In this document: one piece after another, positions 25,542 to 33,673 of the stretch
Position numbering within the stretch: position 1 is the first letter of the stretch
Layout of the letters: the number at the start of each line of letters is the position of its first letter
NCBI RefSeq assembly: GCF_900105135.1
Contig: NZ_LT629741.1
Location: 2,953,001-3,017,000, forward strand
Direction: 5' to 3'
DNA from: Gramella sp. MAR_2010_147
GTDB taxonomy: Bacteria; Bacteroidota; Bacteroidia; Flavobacteriales; Flavobacteriaceae
DNA length: 64,000 bases
Notes under the pieces: model-generated
What the model saw: the letters and a program-made list of their open reading frames with translations, nothing else
What the model was told of the DNA's origin: nothing
Database searches by the model: none
Program-made: the position numbers and the translations under genes

Positions 25542-26012
25542 TCATTCTGTAATAATCTTATAACTCATTAAGATCCCATCAAAAGAACCTGTTCTAGATT
25601 TTAAAGAAATTCTGTCATTAATCAGAGCTTTGAAATAAAAATTGTTTTCACCTTTTCTACCAACTGATTTATATTCAAATCCACCATAGTCAATTTTTGA
25701 AATTGTATCTGGATTTTTAAATTCAAGTTTATCTGAAAATAGGATACGGTCCTCTCTATTATACGCCACGAAATAGATTTTTCCACTAAATTCTTTTCCT
25801 TCTTTTATTGGTTGGTTTTTATTTGGAATATGAAGTATTTTCAAATTATCAAATATGAATTTAGTCTGTAGAGTATCTATTATTTTTTGTAAACTATCAA
25901 CTTTCTTTTTCTCCTTTTCAATTTGATTTTTGAGTGAAAGATTTTCTTTTTTATGGTTATTACAACTACTGCTAATAATAGTAATAAGAAATAGAAAAAT
26001 TATTTTCTTCAT
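25542..26012 (-). CDS. Hypothetical lipoprotein with short coiled coil, cassette gene
   Basis: I use the ATG at 26012 (MKKIIFLFLITIIS), giving 156 residues. The lipobox Cys follows ISSS. A charged helix (LKNQIEKEKKKVDSLQKIID) precedes a beta-rich domain (KIYFVAYNREDRILFSDKLE, NNFYFKALINDRISLKSRTG). I do not recognise a family; the shape suggests a periplasmic or surface lipoprotein. It is the right-most gene of the array; only a short piece of repeat left end follows. Confidence 0.62.
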   Translation of the reverse strand: MKKIIFLFLITIISSSCNNHKKENLSLKNQIEKEKKKVDSLQKIIDTLQTKFIFDNLKILHIPNKNQPIKEGKEFSGKIYFVAYNREDRILFSDKLEFKNPDTISKIDYGGFEYKSVGRKGENNFYFKALINDRISLKSRTGSFDGILMSYKIITE

Positions 26013-26029
26013 GCTCTTTTGAGAATTTT

Positions 26030-26042
26030 GCACAACACGTTA
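26030..26042. repeat. Truncated cassette-repeat left end
   Basis: GCACAACACGTTA resembles the outer box of the full repeats (GCTACAACGGTTA) but the rest of a repeat is missing. It probably marks the right limit of the array. Confidence 0.4.
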
Positions 26043-26181
26043 TATCAAAACGAATATAGTATTTTATCCCAAAAGATTACGGTATAGATGCAGGCTCTGG
26101 TGATTTTTAAAAATTTTGAAAATCGAATAATTCTCATAAAATAAGAACTATCGAATTGTCACCTAAATTGTCACCTGTAAA

Positions 26182-26213
26182 TAAAAAGCCCCGATATCAT
26201 TGGTGATTCGGGG
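26182..26213 (-). terminator. Terminator hairpin inside the right flanking repeat
   Basis: AGCCCCGA (26187-26194 region) pairs with TCGGGGCT (26207-26214). On the minus strand the stem is followed by a U-run. The left flanking repeat keeps a degenerate version. Confidence 0.65.
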
Positions 26214-26226
26214 CTATAGAGTGGAG
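26191..26226 (-). repeat. Right flanking direct repeat of the cassette region
   Basis: This matches 19041-19076 at 31 of 36 positions, offset exactly 7,150 bp. The adjoining minus-strand sequence GTTCCCTCCGACTCCAC (26239-26223) looks like the 3' end of a tRNA or tmRNA, a common landing site for integrative elements. Confidence 0.55.
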
Positions 26227-26243
26227 TCGGAGGGAACGACCAA

Positions 26244-26771
26244 TTTTTAAAATATATAGAGTTTACACGCCTTTACATAGCCTTGAAAAAATTGGTCACC
26301 GGATTGGTCTCGCTTTAACAAATTTTAACTTTTAATGATTAAAATTGAAGACCTTTACTATAATAAGTTCTAATTGGTTAATGAAAATTTCGGTTAGAAT
26401 TAAGTAAGGTCCTGGTAATGATTTTTAAGCTGCAGCACCCTAAGAATGATGTTTTTACTTTGAATTGAAAATCCCTTTTCTTGTATGATTCTCTAGTACA
26501 TGATTTCATTTTATGCATATGATATTCATAAAAGAAACTTATTTGAATAAAATTTTTCGGTAGGATATAAGCATTTAACAAAGGAGAAATTCAGCATAGA
26601 TTTGGTATGCCTTGAGCAATTAGCGATTGCCAATGAACACAAAAATCTTGATCGAGACTACGGGAATGGTTCAAAAATAAAACACGCATCTCAAAATCAT
26701 CTTAAGATTAACTTTTTTTTTCATGATTTTACGGGTTCGAAGCATGTTGACGTGATTTTATTGAGAAGCTA
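26244..26771. other. Intergenic DNA with possible decayed coding remnant
   Basis: There is no intact gene. On the plus strand, 26577-26775 reads without stops as KEKFSIDLVCLEQLAIANEH and on to ILLRSY. That may be a fragment of an old gene, but I cannot assign a family. The stretch probably represents the scar between the accessory block and the utilization locus. Confidence 0.35.
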
Positions 26772-27380
26772 CTAGGATTTAGTTAGGAATTGAGTTTGAT
26801 TTGAGAATAGAAAGAACAAAATACTTTCATATTTATTATCTAGTTTCTTACGTAGTATTTTGAAACTTTTGGTGATAAGCGCCTCGACTGTTTTCACTGA
26901 GATGTTTAAGTATTCGGAAATTTCCTTATTTGTAAGGCCCTCCTGTTTGCTCAAAGTAAATACTTGTCTACATCTTTTAGGCAATAATTCAATTTCCCGC
27001 GTTACCGCTTCAATGATTTCAGATAAATTCCTTTCGTCCATCTCTTCCACAACTGTATACATTGCTTCGTAGTATTTCTTTTCCAACATCATTGTAGCTT
27101 TATCTTTACGATAAGTATTAATAAACTCATTATATACTGCCTTGTATAAAAAGCTTTGGATAGAATATTCAGGGTTTAGCTTTTTGCGATACTGCCAGGT
27201 CTTGAGAAATACACTTTGTACAATATCCTGGGCTAGCGCTTTTTCATCTACAAAAGTGAGGGCATACGCAAATAATCTTCTATGAAACTTTTCAAGTAGA
27301 AAGACATAGGCTTTTTCTTCTCCCTTCTTTAGATATTCTATAAGAATAGCATTGTCTTTAAAGTCATAATTAACTTTCAT
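26772..27380 (-). CDS. ECF RNA polymerase sigma factor (FecI-like)
   Basis: The 202-residue protein has region 2 (LLEKFHRRLFAYALTFVDEK, AQDIVQSVFLKTWQYRKKL) and region 4 with helix-turn-helix (LPKRCRQVFTLSKQEGLTNK, EISEYLNISVKTVEALITKS). It diverges from the fecR gene, 107 bp away. With that gene and the STN-domain SusC downstream it forms a trans-envelope signalling set: the loaded receptor signals through FecR to free this factor, which would drive the locus. The C-terminus is short and hydrophobic. Confidence 0.9.
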   Translation of the reverse strand: MKVNYDFKDNAILIEYLKKGEEKAYVFLLEKFHRRLFAYALTFVDEKALAQDIVQSVFLKTWQYRKKLNPEYSIQSFLYKAVYNEFINTYRKDKATMMLEKKYYEAMYTVVEEMDERNLSEIIEAVTREIELLPKRCRQVFTLSKQEGLTNKEISEYLNISVKTVEALITKSFKILRKKLDNKYESILFFLFSNQTQFLTKS

Positions 27381-27487
27381 ATTCCTTAATGTTTATCAAT
27401 GAAAAATCCGAATATATAAAAAAAAAGAATAAAATGTTAGGGTATTGTTAATTGACTCTGTAATACTTATAGAAGATATTCTCTCTT

Positions 27488-28645
27488 ATGAAAAACAATA
27501 AAATAGAAAAATCAATTCTTAGATATCTCAATGGAGCTGCTAGTAGAAATGATCTTGATGTTTTAAACGAATGGATAAAAGACCCATTACACCTGGAAAA
27601 ATTTAAAGATTATTTGAAAACCCATTTCGCAATTAATTTAGGGATGAATAACCAGGATATAACCAAAATGAAAGAGAGCTTACTTAAGGAGATAAGAAAT
27701 GAAAAGCAGAAATTCCGAGTACAAAGAAGACGTAATGCTATTTTTAAATATGCTGCAGTTTTGATTGTTATGGTTGGCCTATTTTATTACTACGGAGATC
27801 AGATTTTTATATCTCAAGAAAGTGCTGAGATTGTGTCAGGGGAGGAAATGATTATACTAGAGCGGGAAAATGGGGAAGTTGAAGTGCTTCAGAATGATGG
27901 AAGCATAATACTTACCGATAATAATGGAAATACAATAGGAAAGCAGAATGGTGAAGAATTGATTTACGCTAAAAAGAAATCTGCAACAGAGCTGGTCTAC
28001 AATACTCTTAAAATTCCCTACGGAAAGCAGCTCAAGATTAAACTTTCCGATGGAACTAAAATAATGCTTAACGCTGGAAGCGAATTTAAATATCCAGTAA
28101 ATTTTATTGACGGAAAAAAAAGACAGGTGTTTTTAGAAGGAGAGGCGTATTTTGATGTTGCGCATGATTCGTTACATCCGTTTGTAGTTGCTGCAAATTC
28201 GCTAAATATCCAGGTATTAGGGACAAAATTCAATGTGGCTAATTACAGGGAGGATATATCAACAGAAGTCGTACTGGTTGGGGGGTCTGTCCTACTTAAG
28301 TCTGACCATTCTGAAGAAGAAGGGACCTTACTGGCTCCTGGACAGAAGGGAATTTTTAAGAAATCGGAAAATAAGATTCAAACCAAGGAAGTGAATACTT
28401 CAATTTATACGTCGTGGACAGATGGACTTGTAGTATTCAGAAAGGCTCCATTTCAAAATATTGTTAAAAAACTTGAGCGTCACTATAATGTAAAAATTCA
28501 CAATACCAATGCTGATCTGGCCAAGGAGAAATTCAACGCAACTATTGATGTTGAAAGTGAAAGTCTAGAGCAGGTACTGGAATATTTTAACAGGATCTAT
28601 GGTATAGATTATCGAATAATAAATAATGAAATCAATATTAAATAA
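27488..28645 (+). CDS. FecR family anti-sigma regulator
   Basis: The 385-residue protein has a cytoplasmic N-terminal sigma-binding part (about residues 1-80), one membrane helix (FKYAAVLIVMVGLFYYYG, about 97-114) and a periplasmic FecR domain: IPYGKQLKIKLSDGTKIMLN, FPVNFIDG-like YPVNFIDGKKRQVFLEGEAY, FVVAANSLNIQVLGTKFNVA. The C-terminal region (APFQNIVKKLERHYNVKIHN) is the STN-like DUF4974 module. It relays the state of the outer-membrane receptor to the ECF sigma factor across the inner membrane. Confidence 0.93.
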   Translation: MKNNKIEKSILRYLNGAASRNDLDVLNEWIKDPLHLEKFKDYLKTHFAINLGMNNQDITKMKESLLKEIRNEKQKFRVQRRRNAIFKYAAVLIVMVGLFYYYGDQIFISQESAEIVSGEEMIILERENGEVEVLQNDGSIILTDNNGNTIGKQNGEELIYAKKKSATELVYNTLKIPYGKQLKIKLSDGTKIMLNAGSEFKYPVNFIDGKKRQVFLEGEAYFDVAHDSLHPFVVAANSLNIQVLGTKFNVANYREDISTEVVLVGGSVLLKSDHSEEEGTLLAPGQKGIFKKSENKIQTKEVNTSIYTSWTDGLVVFRKAPFQNIVKKLERHYNVKIHNTNADLAKEKFNATIDVESESLEQVLEYFNRIYGIDYRIINNEINIK

Positions 28646-28685
28646 AATCATAGCTTATGTAATATCATTTCTATTCTGAAAAAGT

Positions 28686-28764
28686 AATCACTTCCTCTAA
28701 AAAAAATCGGAGAATGCTCCAACATTCCCCGATCAATTAGAAGTGATTTAATAGGGTAATCACT
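28686..28764 (+). promoter_or_regulatory. Structured 5' leader of susC with mutually exclusive stems
   Basis: AATCACTT (28686-28693) can pair with AAGTGATT (28741-28748), enclosing a hairpin of 11 pairs with one mismatch (28706-28716 with 28723-28733, loop CTCCAA). The same AGTGATT (28742-28748) can instead pair with AATCACT at 28758-28764. The two outer pairings exclude each other, as in a switch. It ends 9 bp before the annotated susC start. Confidence 0.55.
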
Positions 28765-28772
28765 AAAATCAA

Positions 28773-31700
28773 TTGAAAATTATGAAAAAATTATGGAAAT
28801 CCAATCAGAACTTGTGGATATTCAAATACGACCTAAAAATGAAACTTTCACTTATTCTTTTTACGATAACGTTTGCAGTGCAAGCGGGTAGTTCGTATTC
28901 TCAAAAGACTCCTATTTCTATGGATCTCGAAAATGTTAAGCTCGAGAGAATTATTGATGAAATTGAAGCTCAAACAGAATTTAAGTTTATTTTCAATACT
29001 AATACTGTAGATCTTAACCGAATTGTCAGTGTTAATGTGAAAAAGAAGCGTTTAGAAAAAATCCTTGATTTGCTTTTTGACGAAAGTGTGACCACCTATG
29101 AGATCTATGATGAGAAGGTCCTTCTAAAGCCTATAGCGAAACCTAAAGGGTATGAGAGTACTTCCAGTTTAATCAAGGTACAGGACCAAAAGGAATTAAC
29201 GGGTATTGTCACTGATCAAAATGGGATGCCACTCCCAGGAGTGAATATAATCGAAAAAGGAACTTCAAATGGGGCCGTAACAGACTTTGATGGAGAATAT
29301 TCAATAACTGTATCAGGTGAAGAATCAGTATTAATTTTCAGTTTTTTAGGATTTCAGTCTAAAGAAGTTCTGGTAGGTAACTCTTCCACTATTAATCTGA
29401 GTTTAATGGAGAGCCAAAGCGGACTTGATGAAGTTGTTGTAGTTGGATACGGCTCCGTTGATAGAAGAGATGTAACTGGTGCTGTTTCCACTGTTGGGTC
29501 GGAGGAGATAAATGCTCTGCCGACAACAGATGTTCAGCAGGCTTTAAAAGGAAGATCTGCGGGTGTAAGGGTCTCTCAAAATTCTGGGCAACCTGGTTCA
29601 GGAGTTCAAGTTCAGATTCGTGGGGGAAATTCTTATCTTGGAAATAATAATCCCTTATATGTGGTAGACGGTTTCCCTATTACGGGAAGTATAGAATTTT
29701 TAAATCCAGCAAATATTGAAACTATCAATATTCTCAAAGATGCTTCTGCTACTGCAATATATGGCTCCCGTGGAGCAAATGGGGTGATTATGATTACCAC
29801 TAAAGGAGGTCAACGAGGTGAAAAAGGTGTTATCGATATACAGAGTTATTATGGGGTGCAGAACGTACTGAAAACTTATGATCTTATGAATTCTCAGCAA
29901 TTTGCGGAGATGGCAAATATATCTGCTCAAAACAGTGGTACACCTGAGCCTTTTGATCTTAATAACCTGTCTAATGTACAAACGGATTGGCAAGATGAAA
30001 TTTTTAGAGCCGCAGGTATACAGAATCATACACTTACGTTCTCAGGTGGAACTGATGGTTCGTCTTATTCGGCATCAGCCAATTATTTTGATCAGGACGG
30101 AATTATCAAAGGTACGGGGCAAAAAAGGGGATCCCTTAGACTTGCTTTAGATCAAAAAGTAAACGACTGGACAAGATTAACCGCCAATGCTGTGGCTACA
30201 CGCAGCGAAATAAACGATGCCGACGTAAATAATGGAAATGCCGGAAATAATATTTGGTCAGCTGCCTTACAGGCTCCGCCAACTATTTCTGTTTATGATG
30301 AAGAGGGAAATTTTAGCGATGTGGGTATTTATCCCTTTAGCCCTACTGCATTAAGTAATCCACTATTGTATAAAGAGAGAAAGGAATTATTGACGTCATC
30401 CAAAATTCTGACTAATATGGCGGTTGAAGTAGATATCTTTAAGGGGTTGAAATTTAAGGTGCTAGGAGGTGTAGAGCAAGAGTATTTGGAGCGAAACTAT
30501 TATTCGCCTTCTATCATTGTAAATAGAACACCGGAAGGTTTGGCTTCTTTTCGGATGACCAGGGATATTTCTTATTTAAATGAAAACATTTTATCTTATA
30601 ATTCTGCTATTGGTCAAAATGATAATCTATCAGCTGTGGCTGGATTCACTGTACAGACCTATAGTCGAAAATTTAATAGTTCAAGTGCAAGCGGTTTCAC
30701 CACGGATATACTTGAAGATAATTCATTAGGAAGTGCCGAAAATACGAATCCCAATTCTTCCAATGTTACCGATTGGAAATTACTTTCGTGGTTAGGTCGT
30801 ATAAATTATGATTTAAATGATAAATATTTATTCACTGCAAGTGTAAGAGCTGATGGGTCTTCCAGGTTTGGTGAAAATAATAAATGGGGAGTGTTTTCTT
30901 CAGGTGCCTTTGCATGGAGAATAAGTAATGAGGAGTTTTTAAAGGATTTTGAGGACCTCTCAGATCTCAAACTTCGAGTGGGTTATGGCGAGACGGGTAG
31001 TACTGCTATTGCAGCTTATCAATCATTAAATACTCTTGCAGAAGAACGGGCTACTTTCGGCGACTCGGACGTTATAGGTTTTGCCAATGTCTCTGCTCCT
31101 AACCCAGACCTTAAATGGGAAACCACTTCCCAGTTAGGTATAGGTTTGGATGCAGCTTTTGTTGATGACAGGTATAGACTTACTGTAGACTATTATAAGA
31201 AAAACACAAAAGACCTATTGGCAATTATACCACTTCCAGGTTCAACAGGATTTACTTCTCAAATCACTAATCTTGGAGAGATACAAAACACAGGTATGGA
31301 ATTTAGTGCCGGAGCTCTTTTTGGTAAAAGCGATTTTACCTGGGATGTTAATGCAATGGTTTCATTTAATAAAAACGAAGTGATTACCATTGGACAGGAT
31401 ATTTTAGGAGGGTCATTAGATATTCCTTTTAATTCTTCGATAAACCTTGCCAGGGAAGGAGAGCCATTAGGAGTGTTTTATGGATATATTGAGGACGGGT
31501 ACGACGAGAATGGAGTAATTCAGTATAAAGATCTGAATGGAGATGATCAAATTAACAGTGAAGATCAGACGATTCTGGGCGATCCCTATCCTGATTATAT
31601 ATATAGTCTCAATAATACTTTGCGATATAAGAATTTAAGTCTTAACATTTTTATAGAAGGTTCTCAAGGGAATGAACTCTTCTGGGCTACCGGTGGATAT

Positions 31701-32090
31701 ATCGCTAATTCTTTTAGTACGGGGGGTAATCAGCTCGTAGATGTTTACAACGATTACTGGACTCCTCAGAATACCGATGCAGCTTATCCGGCTCCTAGTT
31801 CTAATCGTGCGCAGTTAAGGATATCAGACCGCTTTGTAAAGGACGCTTCTTATTTACGCCTGAAAAACGTTAAGCTGGCATATTTTCTATCTGGAGATCG
31901 ATTGAATTGGGGGGTGAGTTCGATGGAAGTATATGTAAGCGGACAAAATCTTCTTACCTCTACAGATTTCCCAGGATTGGATCCAGATGTGAATACCCGG
32001 GGAGGAACTGGCGATCTAAGAATAGGAATTGCACAGACCGCTTATCCAACTGCGAAAACTTTCACTATTGGGTTTAATTTCAAGATTTAA
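28773..32090 (+). CDS. SusC/RagA TonB-dependent receptor with STN signalling domain
   Basis: The 1105-residue outer-membrane transporter contains, in order: a signal peptide (about 24-44, ending SSYSQ), an STN domain (ISMDLENVKLERIIDEIEAQ to EKVLLKP), a carboxypeptidase-regulatory-like domain (LTGIVTDQNGMPLPGVNIIE), a TonB box-like DEVVVVGYG, the plug (VSQNSGQPGSGVQVQIRGGN, LKDASATAIYGSRGANGVIM) and the beta-barrel. The start may be the ATG six bases further in (MKKLWKS). The STN domain couples transport to the FecR/ECF pair upstream. It imports oligosaccharides together with the following SusD protein, which starts 16 bp later. Confidence 0.96.
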   Translation: MKIMKKLWKSNQNLWIFKYDLKMKLSLILFTITFAVQAGSSYSQKTPISMDLENVKLERIIDEIEAQTEFKFIFNTNTVDLNRIVSVNVKKKRLEKILDLLFDESVTTYEIYDEKVLLKPIAKPKGYESTSSLIKVQDQKELTGIVTDQNGMPLPGVNIIEKGTSNGAVTDFDGEYSITVSGEESVLIFSFLGFQSKEVLVGNSSTINLSLMESQSGLDEVVVVGYGSVDRRDVTGAVSTVGSEEINALPTTDVQQALKGRSAGVRVSQNSGQPGSGVQVQIRGGNSYLGNNNPLYVVDGFPITGSIEFLNPANIETINILKDASATAIYGSRGANGVIMITTKGGQRGEKGVIDIQSYYGVQNVLKTYDLMNSQQFAEMANISAQNSGTPEPFDLNNLSNVQTDWQDEIFRAAGIQNHTLTFSGGTDGSSYSASANYFDQDGIIKGTGQKRGSLRLALDQKVNDWTRLTANAVATRSEINDADVNNGNAGNNIWSAALQAPPTISVYDEEGNFSDVGIYPFSPTALSNPLLYKERKELLTSSKILTNMAVEVDIFKGLKFKVLGGVEQEYLERNYYSPSIIVNRTPEGLASFRMTRDISYLNENILSYNSAIGQNDNLSAVAGFTVQTYSRKFNSSSASGFTTDILEDNSLGSAENTNPNSSNVTDWKLLSWLGRINYDLNDKYLFTASVRADGSSRFGENNKWGVFSSGAFAWRISNEEFLKDFEDLSDLKLRVGYGETGSTAIAAYQSLNTLAEERATFGDSDVIGFANVSAPNPDLKWETTSQLGIGLDAAFVDDRYRLTVDYYKKNTKDLLAIIPLPGSTGFTSQITNLGEIQNTGMEFSAGALFGKSDFTWDVNAMVSFNKNEVITIGQDILGGSLDIPFNSSINLAREGEPLGVFYGYIEDGYDENGVIQYKDLNGDDQINSEDQTILGDPYPDYIYSLNNTLRYKNLSLNIFIEGSQGNELFWATGGYIANSFSTGGNQLVDVYNDYWTPQNTDAAYPAPSSNRAQLRISDRFVKDASYLRLKNVKLAYFLSGDRLNWGVSSMEVYVSGQNLLTSTDFPGLDPDVNTRGGTGDLRIGIAQTAYPTAKTFTIGFNFKI

Positions 32091-32106
32091 TTAAAAAAAA
32101 ATAAAA

Positions 32107-33582
32107 ATGAGAAAATTAATAATATTCCTAGCGATAGTAATAATAAACCTATGTTTTACTGGATGTGAAGATGCGCTTGCGGAATATCCTAAGAGCCGTC
32201 TTGTAAAAGAAAATTTTTATCAGAACGAGACAGATGCATTTGCAGCTCTTACCGCAGTTTATGGAATTTTTAGTCGAGAGGGTGAGTTTCCCAGTATTTA
32301 TTACATGTCTTTATTAGAAAATAGAGCAGATTATTCTAACGGACGTGGCAGCCAGGCGGGTTTCAGTGTATACGATTCGCCTATGGACAATACGAGTCAG
32401 AGTAGGGTATGGGATGCTTATAATGATTTATATAGGGGTATAAACCGGGCTAATGCCGTGATTGACAATGTAGCTGGTATAGATAACATGAATGCAAATC
32501 TTAGAAACCAGTACATTGCAGAAGCAAGGTTTCTACGGGCATTTTTCTATATGAATTTAGTTAAATATTGGGGAGGGGTTCCACTTCGAACTGAAGAATT
32601 TACATCCTTAGACCAGATTCCAGCTCCGAGAGCATCGGCTTCTGAAGTATGGGAACTAATAATAAGCGATCTTCATGAAGCCATTCCTGATCTGGCCGAT
32701 ACTTTTCCCGAGTCTGAAACTGGTAGGGTTACCTCTTGGGCGGCAAAAGCGGCCTTAGCCGATACATATCTAAATATTGAAGAATGGTCTAAAGCTATGG
32801 AAATGGCAGATGATATAATTAATAGCGGTCCTTTTTCTTTGGTCGAAGTACAGGCGGCAGACGATTTTCTTGAAATCTATGGTCCTGAATCAACTACTCA
32901 TAGTGGTGAAATTTTTTCTGCACATCAGTCGATAACTAATGGTAACGGGATAGCTACACATATTCATTTGCGAAATACAGGTTATTCTGTGGGTGGATAC
33001 CACGCTTGGTTACCTGTAGAAGGAAGTTTGGTTTGGGACTGGGATACTACCGACCTTCGTCAACAATTCTCTATTTATACAGAATATGTAAATGGTAATG
33101 GAGAAGTTACTCCACTGCCTGCAGATACTCCTAAACTTTTTAATAAGTATAGGGATGCTGGAACTACCGGTAGTTTTGATGGCAGAAATAATATTCCTTT
33201 TTATCGTTTGGCTGAAATGTATCTTATTTATGCTGAGGCTGCAAGCGAAGTTAACGGAGGACCAACTCCTCTTGCTACTGAAAGGTTAAATATTGTTCGA
33301 AGAAGAGGATATGGTGTACCGTTGGATTCACCTTCTAATGTGGATTTCCCTGAAGGAATGAATTATGCAGATTTTAAAGATGTTGTGCTCGAAGAAAGGG
33401 TTTATGAGTTAAACTTGGAAATGAAGAGATGGAATGATCTACTCAGAACTGGACGAGCAAAGGAGGCTATTGAGGCTACAGGAAAAGTCTGGGATGACGT
33501 TAGTTTACTTCTTCCATTACCAGTAGATGAAATAAATAATAACCCGGCACTAGGACCTGGAGACCAAAATCCGGGATATTAA
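32107..33582 (+). CDS. SusD/RagB family glycan-binding lipoprotein
   Basis: The 491-residue lipoprotein has a lipobox (LCFTGCED, Cys20 region) and a SusD fold: RLVKENFYQNETDAFAALTA, the TPR-like YRGINRANAVIDNVAGIDN with AEARFLRAFFYMNLVKYWGG, and the C-terminal FYRLAEMYLIYAEAASEVNG with ERVYELNLEMKRWNDLLRTG. It forms the lid on the SusC barrel and captures oligosaccharides at the cell surface. It is followed by an intergenic hairpin that may reduce transcription into the enzyme genes. Confidence 0.96.
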   Translation: MRKLIIFLAIVIINLCFTGCEDALAEYPKSRLVKENFYQNETDAFAALTAVYGIFSREGEFPSIYYMSLLENRADYSNGRGSQAGFSVYDSPMDNTSQSRVWDAYNDLYRGINRANAVIDNVAGIDNMNANLRNQYIAEARFLRAFFYMNLVKYWGGVPLRTEEFTSLDQIPAPRASASEVWELIISDLHEAIPDLADTFPESETGRVTSWAAKAALADTYLNIEEWSKAMEMADDIINSGPFSLVEVQAADDFLEIYGPESTTHSGEIFSAHQSITNGNGIATHIHLRNTGYSVGGYHAWLPVEGSLVWDWDTTDLRQQFSIYTEYVNGNGEVTPLPADTPKLFNKYRDAGTTGSFDGRNNIPFYRLAEMYLIYAEAASEVNGGPTPLATERLNIVRRRGYGVPLDSPSNVDFPEGMNYADFKDVVLEERVYELNLEMKRWNDLLRTGRAKEAIEATGKVWDDVSLLLPLPVDEINNNPALGPGDQNPGY

Positions 33583-33606
33583 TGGGGTTGAATTAGCCTG
33601 ATATGA

Positions 33607-33629
33607 GGGCCGGAAATTTCATCCGGCTC
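33607..33629 (+). terminator. Intra-operon hairpin after susD
   Basis: GGGCCGGA (33607-33614) pairs with TCCGGCTC (33622-33629) including one G-U pair, followed by a T-rich stretch. It probably lets some readthrough so that SusCD are made in excess over the enzymes. Confidence 0.55.
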
Positions 33630-33673
33630 CTTTATTCTTATTTAAATTCTAACGTAATCTAGAAATCTTTTCT

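Noticed and set aside
19656..26042. Canonical class 1 or Vibrio-type integron
   Set aside because: The repeat boxes do not match RYYYAAC/GTTRRRY, and there is no integron integrase or attI in the window, so I describe it only as integron-like.
26378..26581. 67-codon minus-strand frame before the sigma factor gene
   Set aside because: No protein-like motif, unusual composition and no start context; treated as chance.
29700..30029. 109-codon minus-strand frame under susC
   Set aside because: Shadow of the SusC plug region; it has no independent signals.
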